A DNA stretch of 64,000 bases from an uncultured Draconibacterium sp. (GTDB taxonomy: Bacteria > Bacteroidota > Bacteroidia > Bacteroidales > Prolixibacteraceae), in contig NZ_OY781981.1 in assembly GCF_963677565.1 (NCBI RefSeq), positions 2,591,001 through 2,655,000 of the forward strand, written 5' to 3'. This document shows, piece by piece, positions 24,449 through 33,281 of the stretch (position 1 is its first letter; each line of letters begins with the position of its first letter). The position numbers were made by a program, and so were the translations under genes. Under the pieces are notes generated by a model. That model had not been told where the DNA came from, did not search any database, and was given only the letters and a program-made list of their open reading frames with translations.

Positions 24449-24913
24449 ATGGCAAATTTAAAAGTTGGAGATAAGGCACCGGATTTTGAAGGTGTAAATC
24501 AAAGTGGAGAGAAGATCGCCCTAAAAGATTTTGCTGGAAAAAAACTAATACTTTATTTCTACCCCAAAGACAATACTCCCGGTTGTACTGCCGAATCGTG
24601 TAATTTGAACGACAATTACGATTTGTGGCTTGAAAAAGGTTTTGATGTAGTAGGAGTGAGCCCCGACAGTGAAAAATCGCATCAGAAATTTATCGACAAA
24701 TTTGGCTTTAAATTCAACCTGATTGCCGACACCGAAAAGGAAATTCTGGAAGCATACGGCGCCTGGGGATTGAAAAAAATGTATGGTAAAGAATATATGG
24801 GGGTTTTGCGAAAAACCTTTGTTATTGATGAAGAGGGCGTTATTGTAGAAATCTTCGAAAAAGTAAAAACAAAAGATCACACCAATCAAATTATCGAAAC
24901 ATTAAATCTATAA
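24449..24913 (+). CDS. bcp: Thioredoxin-dependent thiol peroxidase (Bcp/PrxQ peroxiredoxin)
   Basis: The 154-residue cytoplasmic peroxidase reduces hydroperoxides. The peroxidatic cysteine is C46 and the resolving cysteine C51 (TPGCTAESCNLND), the spacing of the atypical two-Cys PrxQ group. YFYPKDNTPG is the conserved active-site approach. The length is normal. recA starts 11 nt downstream on the same strand. Confidence 0.95.
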   Translation: MANLKVGDKAPDFEGVNQSGEKIALKDFAGKKLILYFYPKDNTPGCTAESCNLNDNYDLWLEKGFDVVGVSPDSEKSHQKFIDKFGFKFNLIADTEKEILEAYGAWGLKKMYGKEYMGVLRKTFVIDEEGVIVEIFEKVKTKDHTNQIIETLNL

Positions 24914-24924
24914 CCTGACTGAAC

Positions 24925-25950
24925 ATGACAAAAGAGGAAAGAGCTCAAATGAATAAAGAAAAGCTGAAAGCGCTTCAGCTTACAATGGATAAAATCGAAA
25001 AAAGTTATGGTAAAGGCTCCATAATGCGCATGGGCGACCAGGCTGAGCAAGATATTCCGGCCATTTCATCCGGATCGATTGCACTTGATGTTGCTTTGGG
25101 CGTTGGCGGATTTCCGAAAGGGCGTGTAATTGAAATTTATGGTCCGGAATCGTCGGGTAAAACAACCCTGGCTATTCACGCCATTGCTGAGGCTCAAAAA
25201 GCCGGTGGTATTGCTGCAATTGTTGATGCTGAGCACGCTTTCGATCCGTATTATGCCCGCAAACTGGGTGTTGATACAGATGAGCTGCTGATTTCGCAAC
25301 CCGATAATGGTGAGCAGGCTTTGGAAATTACCGATAACCTGATTCGTTCGGGTGCTTTGGATATTGTTGTAATCGACTCGGTTGCAGCATTAACACCAAA
25401 GGCCGAATTGGAAGGCGAAATGGGAGACTCAAAAATGGGTCTTCAGGCGCGTTTAATGTCGCAGGCATTGCGTAAACTTACTGCCAACATCAACAAAACA
25501 AAAACCTGCTGTATTTTCATCAACCAGTTGCGCGAGAAAATCGGTGTAATGTTCGGTAATCCTGAAACTACAACCGGTGGTAACGCACTTAAATTTTATG
25601 CATCGGTACGTTTGGATATTCGCCGAATTGGCCAGATTAAAGATGGCGACGAGGTGAATGGAAATCACGTGCGAGTAAAAGTGGTGAAAAACAAAGTGGC
25701 TCCACCATTCCGCAAAGCCGAATTTGATATTATGTATGGCGAAGGAATTTCCAAATCAGGAGAGATTATTGATTTGGGTGTTCAGTACAACATCATTAAA
25801 AAAAGCGGATCGTGGTTTAGTTATGGCGAAACAAAATTGGGTCAGGGGCGTGAAACAGTACGTCAGTTGATTATTGACAATCCCGAGCTTGCTCAGGAAT
25901 TGGAAACGAAAATTATTGAAGCCATTACAGGAACCACAACCACAGAATAG
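24925..25950 (+). CDS. recA: Recombinase RecA
   Basis: The 341-residue RecA has Walker A GPESSGKT (residues 73-80), the monomer-interface and core segments VDAEHAFDP and SQPDNGEQALEI, and the loop segment FINQLREKIGVMFGNPETTTGG. It drives homologous recombination and SOS signalling. The C-terminus is short and ends EAITGTTTTE, without the long acidic tail of enterobacterial RecA. No intein is present. Confidence 0.98.
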   Translation: MTKEERAQMNKEKLKALQLTMDKIEKSYGKGSIMRMGDQAEQDIPAISSGSIALDVALGVGGFPKGRVIEIYGPESSGKTTLAIHAIAEAQKAGGIAAIVDAEHAFDPYYARKLGVDTDELLISQPDNGEQALEITDNLIRSGALDIVVIDSVAALTPKAELEGEMGDSKMGLQARLMSQALRKLTANINKTKTCCIFINQLREKIGVMFGNPETTTGGNALKFYASVRLDIRRIGQIKDGDEVNGNHVRVKVVKNKVAPPFRKAEFDIMYGEGISKSGEIIDLGVQYNIIKKSGSWFSYGETKLGQGRETVRQLIIDNPELAQELETKIIEAITGTTTTE

Positions 25951-25975
25951 AAAATACTGATATAGACAGAATGTA

Positions 25976-26013
25976 CCGGGTGAATTGATTCTGTCGATTC
26001 ATCCGGTTTTTTT
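25976..26013 (+). terminator. Rho-independent terminator after recA
   Basis: CCGGGTGAAT and ATTCATCCGG pair over ten bases with one G-U pair around an 11-nt loop, and are followed by seven T. Confidence 0.9.
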
Positions 26014-26074
26014 ATAAGACAGGCTTACTTTTTTATGGTAAGTAATACAAATATTAATTGATAAAACATCTCGT

Positions 26075-28495
26075 ATGAAAGTGTTAAAGTTTGGTGGAAC
26101 ATCCGTAGGTTCTGCCGCAAACATTAAACGTGTAAAAGACATTGTACTAAACCAGAATGACGACGTCATTGTGGTAGTTTCAGCCCTTGGTGGTATAACC
26201 GATAAAATTCTTTCGGCAGCGCACAATGCTGCCTCAGGTACAGGCGACTTTCATACGGAACTTACGGAAATCAGAAAAAAACACGACGATACACTTCAGG
26301 AGCTTTTTAACGGATCAGGATCGGTAAAAACTAAAGTTGATGAATTACTCGATGAGTTAGAAAAGTTACTCACCGGAATTACTTTGGTTGGCGAATTAAC
26401 ATCGAAAACCCTTGACCGTATTGCAGGTCTTGGCGAACGTATTTCGTCGCACATTGTAGCCGATTTTATTGGTTGTCCGCGAAAAGATTCTTCGGAGTTT
26501 ATTCAAACCGACAGCAATTTTGGAAGAGCAACTGTTGATTTCGGGCTTACCAACCAAAATATTAAAGAAGCTTTTGCCGGTTTTAAAGGCGTGGCAGTTG
26601 CGCCCGGTTTTATTTCGAAAAATGCAAAAGGCGAATTTACCACGTTGGGGCGCGGAGGTTCCGATTTTACTGCAGCAATTTTTGCGGCAGCGCTCGATGT
26701 TGAAATTCTGGAGATTTGGACCGATGTTAATGGTTTTATGACGGCCGATCCGCGTGTGATCCGCAAAGCATACACTATTCCGGAGATTACTTATTCCGAA
26801 GCTATGGAGCTTTCGCATTTTGGTGCTAAAGTAATTTATCCGCCAACCATTTTGCCGGTTTATCAGAAAGGAATTCCTATTCAAATTAAAAATACTTTTG
26901 ATCCTGAAAATCCGGGAACCAAGATTGTTAAAGGCGTAAAAAATGGTTTCGATCGCCCGATTAAAGGTATTTCGTCCATTTCCGGAATTACCCTGGTTAC
27001 ATTGCAGGGAATTGGAATGGTTGGAGTTACCGGTATTTCAATGCGTTTATTTGCGGCACTTGCAAAAGTAAATGTAAACGTCATACTTATTTCGCAGGCT
27101 TCATCTGAGAATTCAATAAGTGTTGCCATCGAAGAAAAAGCGTTGGATGTTGCCGAGGCGGCAATTCGTGAAGAATTTGAAAAAGAGATTTCACTCGGGC
27201 AGGTAAATAAAATCGAGCTGGAGAGTGGCGTTTCGGTGGTGGCTATCGTTGGCGAAAACATGAAACACACAACCGGTATTGCCGGAAAGCTTTTCTCTAC
27301 TATGGGAAAAAGTGGTGTGAATATTATTGCCATTGCACAAGGGGCTTCGGAGCTGAATATTTCGTGGGTGGTTAAAAACGAAGACCTGCGAAAAACTCTG
27401 AATGTGGTACACGAATCGTTCTTCCTGTCGGAGAATGTGGAGCTGAATATTTTCTTGATGGGAATTGGTACGGTTGGAGGAAACCTGCTCGATCAGTTAA
27501 AACAACAACAACAACGCTTGTTAAAAGAAAACCATTTGCGATTGAAGCTGGCAGGAATTGCTAACTCCAAAAAAATGCTATTTGATCGCGATGGAATAGA
27601 GATTGAAACCTTTAAAGAGCAGTTGGATGCCTCGGAGAAAACATCTTCGTTACAGGGTTTTGTTGAAGAAATTAAAGAAATGAATATTTACAATTCGGTA
27701 TTTGTAGATTGTACCGCCAACGATGCAGTTGCTGATTTGTATAAAGAAATATTAAGCTCGAACGTTTCTATTGTTACTGCCAATAAAGTGGCCGCATCGT
27801 CGGAATACGACAATTATGCCGAGCTGAAAAAAATTGCCAAAAAGAAAGGTGTTAAGTTTCTGTTCGAAACCAATGTTGGTGCCGGACTACCCATTATAAA
27901 CACCTTGAACGACCTGGTGAATTCAGGTGATAAGGTATTAAAAATCGAGGCTGTTCTTTCCGGTACGCTCAACTATATTTTCAATACAATTTCGGCAGAT
28001 ATTCCGTTGAGCAAAACCATAAAAATGGCCAAGGAAGAAGGATATTCCGAACCTGATCCCCGTGTTGATTTAAGTGGCGTTGATGTGGCTCGAAAAATTC
28101 TGATTCTTGCCCGCGAATCGGGATACCGCATTGAAATGGATGACATTTCGATTAATCGTTTTGTACCCGAAGAACTTTTTGCCGGAACTCTTGAAGAGTT
28201 TTGGGCAGGAGTTCCGGAATTGGATGCCAAATTTGAAACCGAGCGTCAACGACTGGAAAATGAAAATAAAAAATGGCGCTTTGTAGCTAAGTTCGAAAAC
28301 GGTAAAGCCGAAGCCGGATTGCAGGAAGTTGATTCAACACACCCGTTCTACGATCTTGAAGGAAGTAATAACCTGGTGATGTACACAACCGAACGTTATC
28401 ACGAATTCCCGATGCTGATCAAAGGATATGGTGCCGGTGCTTCGGTAACTGCGGCCGGTGTGTTTGCCGACTTAATAAAAGTGTCGAATATTTAG
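26075..28495 (+). CDS. thrA: Bifunctional aspartate kinase / homoserine dehydrogenase I
   Basis: The 806-residue fusion has an aspartokinase N-terminus (MKVLKFGGTSVG, and GRGGSDFTAAIFAAAL for nucleotide binding), two ACT regulatory domains (about 300-450) and a homoserine dehydrogenase from about residue 455 (IFLMGIGTVGGNLLDQL, then NVGAGLPIINTLNDLVNSGD). It catalyses the first and third steps from aspartate toward threonine. ACT domains imply feedback control, probably by threonine. It heads the local threonine gene group, followed by a kinase and thrC. Confidence 0.97.
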   Translation: MKVLKFGGTSVGSAANIKRVKDIVLNQNDDVIVVVSALGGITDKILSAAHNAASGTGDFHTELTEIRKKHDDTLQELFNGSGSVKTKVDELLDELEKLLTGITLVGELTSKTLDRIAGLGERISSHIVADFIGCPRKDSSEFIQTDSNFGRATVDFGLTNQNIKEAFAGFKGVAVAPGFISKNAKGEFTTLGRGGSDFTAAIFAAALDVEILEIWTDVNGFMTADPRVIRKAYTIPEITYSEAMELSHFGAKVIYPPTILPVYQKGIPIQIKNTFDPENPGTKIVKGVKNGFDRPIKGISSISGITLVTLQGIGMVGVTGISMRLFAALAKVNVNVILISQASSENSISVAIEEKALDVAEAAIREEFEKEISLGQVNKIELESGVSVVAIVGENMKHTTGIAGKLFSTMGKSGVNIIAIAQGASELNISWVVKNEDLRKTLNVVHESFFLSENVELNIFLMGIGTVGGNLLDQLKQQQQRLLKENHLRLKLAGIANSKKMLFDRDGIEIETFKEQLDASEKTSSLQGFVEEIKEMNIYNSVFVDCTANDAVADLYKEILSSNVSIVTANKVAASSEYDNYAELKKIAKKKGVKFLFETNVGAGLPIINTLNDLVNSGDKVLKIEAVLSGTLNYIFNTISADIPLSKTIKMAKEEGYSEPDPRVDLSGVDVARKILILARESGYRIEMDDISINRFVPEELFAGTLEEFWAGVPELDAKFETERQRLENENKKWRFVAKFENGKAEAGLQEVDSTHPFYDLEGSNNLVMYTTERYHEFPMLIKGYGAGASVTAAGVFADLIKVSNI

Positions 28496-28721
28496 AATAA
28501 AATTGCTGCTAAAAACATTCATATAAAAAACAATAAAAAACGTTGAAGGCCGGTTGCCAACTGCTGTCACCGGACATTGGTCTTCTATATTTCTGAACAA
28601 CATGAAACGAACATAAATTTTCTTCATTCTAAATTTAGAAATATGAATGATTAAAATTTGTGAGAGTTACTGAATGTATTTAATTTTTTTAAACATTCAG
28701 AAATGAAAAAATTTAAAACAG

Positions 28722-29927
28722 ATGAAACACATTATAATTCTGGGCGATGGCATGTCTGACGAGCCACTCGCTGAATACGGCGGAAAAACACCGCTTCAAA
28801 TGGCGAATAAACCACACATCGATTGGCTGGCAAAACACGGTCAGTCGGGTTTATTAAAAACCGTACCTGAAAGTATGCACCCGGGAAGTGAAATTGCAAA
28901 CATGGCTGTTATGGGCTACGATGTTGAGAAGGTTTTTGAGGGCAGGGGAGTGCTTGAAGCTGCCAGCATGGGAGTGGAACTGCAACCAGGTGATTTGGGT
29001 ATGCGTTGCAACTTGATTTGCGTGGAAGATGAAAAGATTAAAAATCACTCGGCCGGACATATCTCAAATGAAGAAGCCGAAGAGTTAATCAATTTCTTAA
29101 ATGAAAAACTCGGAACGGATAAAATCATATTTTATGCGGGTGTGTCGTATCGTCATTTGTTGGTAATTAAAGATGGCATAAAGGATTTTGCCTGCACACC
29201 ACCACACGACGTTCCGGGAACTCCGTTTGCCGGTTGTTTGCCAAAAGCCAAAACCGATGCAGCAAAAGAAACAGCTGATTTGGTTACCGGTTTGATTTTA
29301 AAATCGCAGGAACTTTTGAAAGATCATCCGGTGAATTTGAAGCGAAAAGCGGCTGGGAAAGATCCGGGCAATAGTGTTTGGCCATGGTCGCCGGGCTACA
29401 AACCGGCAATGCCAACTTTAAAAGAAATGTTTGGTATTGAGAGTTCTGCGGTTATTTCTGCAGTTGATCTGATTCACGGAATTGGTGTGTATGCCGGAAT
29501 GAAAGTGATTCATGTGGAAGGAGCAACCGGTTTATACGATACCAACTACGAAGGAAAAGCGAAAGCTGCAATTGATGCACTAAAAGAAAATGATTTTGTG
29601 TATTTGCACATCGAAGCCAGCGACGAAGCAGGCCACGAAGGAGATGTGGAGCTAAAAACAAAAACCATTGAATACCTCGATCAGCGCGTCGTAAAATACA
29701 TTCTGGAAGAAACAGCAAAAATGGACGAGCCAGTGGCAATTGCTATTTTGCCCGATCATCCAACGCCGTGTGCTCTAAAAACACACACTCGCGACGCAGT
29801 TCCGTTTTCCATATACAAACCAGGCACTGAAGCCGATGATGTGGAAGTCTACGACGAATTCGATTCGCGCAACGGAGTGTTTGGTACTTTGGAAGGCGAT
29901 GAATTTATTCGTGCTTTTTTAAAGTAG
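28722..29927 (+). CDS. ApgM-superfamily enzyme, probable alternative homoserine kinase
   Basis: The 401-residue protein belongs to the archaeal-type cofactor-independent phosphoglycerate mutase superfamily (alkaline-phosphatase fold): IILGDGMSDEPLAEYGGKTP begins with the metal-binding Asp and DHPTPC lies near the C-terminus. A branch of this family has been proposed as a non-orthologous homoserine kinase because it occurs between thrA and thrC in genomes without GHMP-type thrB. That is exactly the arrangement here. The superfamily is firm. Homoserine kinase activity follows from the context. Confidence 0.82.
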   Translation: MKHIIILGDGMSDEPLAEYGGKTPLQMANKPHIDWLAKHGQSGLLKTVPESMHPGSEIANMAVMGYDVEKVFEGRGVLEAASMGVELQPGDLGMRCNLICVEDEKIKNHSAGHISNEEAEELINFLNEKLGTDKIIFYAGVSYRHLLVIKDGIKDFACTPPHDVPGTPFAGCLPKAKTDAAKETADLVTGLILKSQELLKDHPVNLKRKAAGKDPGNSVWPWSPGYKPAMPTLKEMFGIESSAVISAVDLIHGIGVYAGMKVIHVEGATGLYDTNYEGKAKAAIDALKENDFVYLHIEASDEAGHEGDVELKTKTIEYLDQRVVKYILEETAKMDEPVAIAILPDHPTPCALKTHTRDAVPFSIYKPGTEADDVEVYDEFDSRNGVFGTLEGDEFIRAFLK

Positions 29928-30032
29928 TAGCTGCTATTTTCGTTTTTAGCAGGTTAAATTTCTGATATATGTCATGTTATTAGGGTGGGCGGAGTGTGGT
30001 CTTCATCCCAAAATTCTAATTTTGTTGGTTCA

Positions 30033-31346
30033 ATGAGATACTATAGTACAAATAAAAATACCCCCGATGTTTCTTTAAAAGAAGCGGTTGTAAAAGGTCT
30101 GGCTGCCGATAACGGTTTGTTCATGCCTGAACGGATCGAAAAATTCGAACCGGCTTTTTTTGATGGAATCCAAGATCTCTCGTTTCAGGAAATTGCTTTC
30201 GAAGTAGCCAAGAAATTTTTTGGTGAAGATATTGAAGAAGCAAAACTCAGGGAGATTGTATACGATACACTGCAATTTGACTGTCCGGTAGTAAAAGTAA
30301 CCGATTCTATTTATTCGCTGGAATTGTTTCATGGGCCAACGTTGGCATTTAAAGATGTGGGTGCGCGTTTTATGGCGCGTTTGCTCAATCATTTTCTGGG
30401 CAAACAGGAGAAGCTGGTAAACGTTTTGGTGGCCACTTCGGGCGATACCGGAAGTGCAGTTGCCAATGGATTTCTCGGAGTCGACGGAATTCATGTTTAT
30501 GTGCTTTATCCAGAAGGAAAAGTGAGCGATATTCAGGAATCGCAGTTTACAACATTAGGGCAGAACATCACAGCTCTTGAAGTTGAGGGAACTTTCGACG
30601 ACTGTCAGCACCTGGTAAAAACGGCTTTTCTTGATGAAGAACTTAACCAGAAACTAGTGCTAACATCGGCTAACTCGATAAATGTAGCGCGTTTTCTTCC
30701 GCAGGCATTTTATTATTTTAATGCTTATGCCCGACTGAAAGAAGCCGGAAAACTTGATAATAAAAAGTTAGTAGTTTCAGTGCCAAGTGGAAACTTTGGA
30801 AACCTTACCGCCGGATTAATTGCTGCTGAAATGGGTTTGCCGGTTAAACAATTTATAGCGGCAAATAACGAAAACGACGTAGTTTTTGAGTACCTCGAAA
30901 GTGGAGAATATAAACCACGTCCTTCGGTTGAAACAATTGCAAATGCAATGGATGTAGGTGCGCCAAGTAATTTTGCCCGCATTTTGGATCTTTATAAGCA
31001 CGATCATGCTGTAATTTCAACTATGATAAAAGGATATCGTTATTCTGACGAGCAAATCAGAGCGGTGATTCTAAATGTTTATAAAGAACAAAATTACCTT
31101 TGCGATCCTCACGGAGCTTGCGGTTATCAATCGTTAAGCGAGTATTTAGCCGAAGATGAAATTGGAGTTTATTTAGAAACTGCTCATCCGGCAAAGTTTA
31201 CTGAAACGGTAGAAAATGTTATTGGAAAAGGTAAAATAGTTTTACCTGAGAAGCTCGCTGACTTTATGAAGGGAGAAAAACAAAGTGAGCAAATGACCAA
31301 AGACTACGACAATTTTAGAAGTTTTCTTTTGAAAAGCGTAGTTTAA
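30033..31346 (+). CDS. thrC: Threonine synthase
   Basis: The 437-residue PLP enzyme converts O-phosphohomoserine to threonine. The PLP lysine is K107 in GPTLAFKDVGARFMARL. TSGDTGSAVANGF binds the cofactor phosphate. The start is taken as ATG 30033 (MRYYSTNKNT). An upstream GTG at 29985 would add 16 residues that do not fit the family's N-terminus. It completes the thrA-kinase-thrC group. Confidence 0.95.
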   Translation: MRYYSTNKNTPDVSLKEAVVKGLAADNGLFMPERIEKFEPAFFDGIQDLSFQEIAFEVAKKFFGEDIEEAKLREIVYDTLQFDCPVVKVTDSIYSLELFHGPTLAFKDVGARFMARLLNHFLGKQEKLVNVLVATSGDTGSAVANGFLGVDGIHVYVLYPEGKVSDIQESQFTTLGQNITALEVEGTFDDCQHLVKTAFLDEELNQKLVLTSANSINVARFLPQAFYYFNAYARLKEAGKLDNKKLVVSVPSGNFGNLTAGLIAAEMGLPVKQFIAANNENDVVFEYLESGEYKPRPSVETIANAMDVGAPSNFARILDLYKHDHAVISTMIKGYRYSDEQIRAVILNVYKEQNYLCDPHGACGYQSLSEYLAEDEIGVYLETAHPAKFTETVENVIGKGKIVLPEKLADFMKGEKQSEQMTKDYDNFRSFLLKSVV

Positions 31347-31513
31347 ATAACAACACGAAGATGAACTGTTAGCCTGTTTTTGCGTTTTATTTGGTGATGA
31401 TAGGTGTAATTTTAAGTTTTTTTAATTTAGAGTGTTACTTTTATCCCCTGAAAGTAATATTATTATACAGGATATCATTTTCACAAAAAGAATTAATGTT
31501 AACAGATTAATAT

Positions 31514-32380
31514 ATGAGACAACTAAAAATTACCAAACAGGTAACTAACCGCGACACCCTCTCGCTGGATAAGTACCTGCACGAAATTGGCAAGGTTGAG
31601 TTGTTGTCTGCGGAAAAGGAAGTGGAGCTGGCCAAACGCATCAAAAAAGGAGATCGTGAAGCTTTAGAAACACTGATAAAGGCGAATTTAAGATTTGTCG
31701 TTTCGGTGTCGAAACAATACCAAAACCAAGGACTTAGCTTGCCCGATTTAATTAACGAAGGAAACCTGGGGTTGATAAAAGCCGCAGAGCGATTTGACGA
31801 AACCCGTGGTTTTAAATTTATTTCGTATGCCGTTTGGTGGATTCGTCAATCAATTTTGCAGGCATTAGCAGAGCAGGCACGAATTGTGCGTTTGCCACTT
31901 AATAAGATCGGTTCAATAAATAAAATCAACAAAGCATTTAATAAGCTTGAGCAGGAGTTTCAGCGCGAACCAACCGTTGATGAAGTTGCCGAATTAATGG
32001 AATCGAAACCCGATTTGATCGAAGATTCTATGAATTTTTCCAGTACACATGTGTCAATGGATGCGCCGCTGAGGGAAGAAGAAGGGAACAGCCTTTATGA
32101 TGTGATGTTGAATGAAGACTCTCCAAATCCGGATGAAGAGTTGATGGATGGATCATTGCGTCAGGAGATTGAACGTTCGTTGTCAACTTTGGGAGAGCGT
32201 GAAGCTGAGATACTTCGCTATTATTTTGGATTGAAAGGTTATCAGCCACACACTCTGGAAGAAATTGGCGATGCTTTTGGATTAACACGTGAGCGTGTTC
32301 GACAGATCAAAGAAAAAGCAATAAAAAAACTAAAAAATCAATACCGCAACAGGTTGCTAAAAGCCTACCTGGGTAAATAA
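31514..32380 (+). CDS. rpoD: Primary RNA polymerase sigma factor, short Bacteroidota type
   Basis: The 288-residue sigma-70 factor lacks region 1.1 and the large non-conserved insert of enterobacterial RpoD, as is usual for the phylum's housekeeping sigma. Region 1.2 is near the N-terminus (TLSLDKYLHEIGKVELLS). Region 2 has DLINEGNLGLIKAAERFD and FISYAVWWIRQSILQALAEQ. Region 4 has the HTH TLEEIGDAFGLTRERVRQIK. It should recognise the TTG/TAnnTTTG promoters seen in the window. Confidence 0.95.
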   Translation: MRQLKITKQVTNRDTLSLDKYLHEIGKVELLSAEKEVELAKRIKKGDREALETLIKANLRFVVSVSKQYQNQGLSLPDLINEGNLGLIKAAERFDETRGFKFISYAVWWIRQSILQALAEQARIVRLPLNKIGSINKINKAFNKLEQEFQREPTVDEVAELMESKPDLIEDSMNFSSTHVSMDAPLREEEGNSLYDVMLNEDSPNPDEELMDGSLRQEIERSLSTLGEREAEILRYYFGLKGYQPHTLEEIGDAFGLTRERVRQIKEKAIKKLKNQYRNRLLKAYLGK

Positions 32381-32390
32381 ACTAACTTTT

Positions 32391-33041
32391 ATGAGAGCTT
32401 TGGTGGCACCCTCCATTCTATCAGCCGACTTTAATAACTTAGGAAAAGATATCGAAATGATCAATCAAAGTGAGGCTGATTATATTCACTTTGACGTTAT
32501 GGATGGTGTATTTGTGCCGAATATCTCGTTTGGTATTCCGGTAATAGAACATGTTAAGAAGATTGCGGAAAAACCGCTTGACGTTCATCTAATGATCGTT
32601 GATCCAGATAAATTCATCGAGCCTTTTGTTGAGGCAGGAGCTTCCATTTTAACTGTTCATTACGAAGCATGTAAACATTTGCATCGTACCATTCAGTTGA
32701 TTAAGTCGTTTGGTATTAAAGCAAGCGTAAGCCTTAATCCACATACCCCTGTGGCAGTTCTGGAAGATATTATTGGCGATTTGGATATGGTGTTGTTAAT
32801 GTCTGTAAATCCGGGTTTTGGAGGCCAGAAATTCATTGAGAATACCTACAAGAAAGTTCAACAATTACGAACAATGATCGATAATGCAAAGTCTGCTTGT
32901 ACAATAGAGATTGATGGTGGAGTGAACTACGATACCGGCAAAAAGTTGCTTGATGCAGGCGCAAATGTTCTGGTAGCAGGTAGTTTTGTTTTTAGTGCAG
33001 AAGATCCGAAAGCGATTATTTCTGGCCTGAAATCGCTATGA
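32391..33041 (+). CDS. rpe: Ribulose-phosphate 3-epimerase
   Basis: The 216-residue TIM-barrel enzyme interconverts ribulose 5-phosphate and xylulose 5-phosphate. Conserved blocks are APSILSADF, HFDVMDGVFVPNISFG (metal-binding His and catalytic Asp), DVHLMI, MSVNPGFGGQKF and EIDGGVN with the second catalytic Asp. It starts 10 nt after the sigma factor. Its end overlaps the convergent Cys-rich gene by 6 nt. Confidence 0.97.
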   Translation: MRALVAPSILSADFNNLGKDIEMINQSEADYIHFDVMDGVFVPNISFGIPVIEHVKKIAEKPLDVHLMIVDPDKFIEPFVEAGASILTVHYEACKHLHRTIQLIKSFGIKASVSLNPHTPVAVLEDIIGDLDMVLLMSVNPGFGGQKFIENTYKKVQQLRTMIDNAKSACTIEIDGGVNYDTGKKLLDAGANVLVAGSFVFSAEDPKAIISGLKSL

Positions 33042-33281
33042 TCGGACGGCGGTTTCATTGCACTGTTCAATATTTTTTTCGATAACTTTTTTTGGTAAAT
33101 CTCTTAACGCACAGTCTGAGGCAGCACAGTCAGAGCAATTGTGTACCATTGTAATCTTATCCTTTTTGAAATTTATGTGCTTCTTTTTTTTGGCAGGCTT
33201 AAATAAACGTCGATAGATTTTCAGCCCGGCCCAGATTACCGCAGCAGCTACAATCAGGTATGTGAGAATTTCCTGAACCAT
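33036..33281 (-). CDS. FeoB-associated Cys-rich membrane protein
   Basis: The 81-residue protein has one N-terminal membrane helix (about 4-20), a basic stretch (RRLFKPAKKKKHINFKKDK) and a cysteine cluster NCSDCAASDCALRD. It begins within the feoAB stop codon (TAATG overlap), so it is translated with it. Small Cys-containing membrane proteins after feoB are a known companion family, possibly involved in iron handling in the manner of FeoC. The role is not established here. Confidence 0.78.
   Translation of the reverse strand: MVQEILTYLIVAAAVIWAGLKIYRRLFKPAKKKKHINFKKDKITMVHNCSDCAASDCALRDLPKKVIEKNIEQCNETAVRS

Noticed and set aside
29985..30032. GTG start giving a longer threonine synthase
   Set aside because: The extra 16 residues do not fit the family's N-terminus. 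ATG 30033 begins at the expected place.
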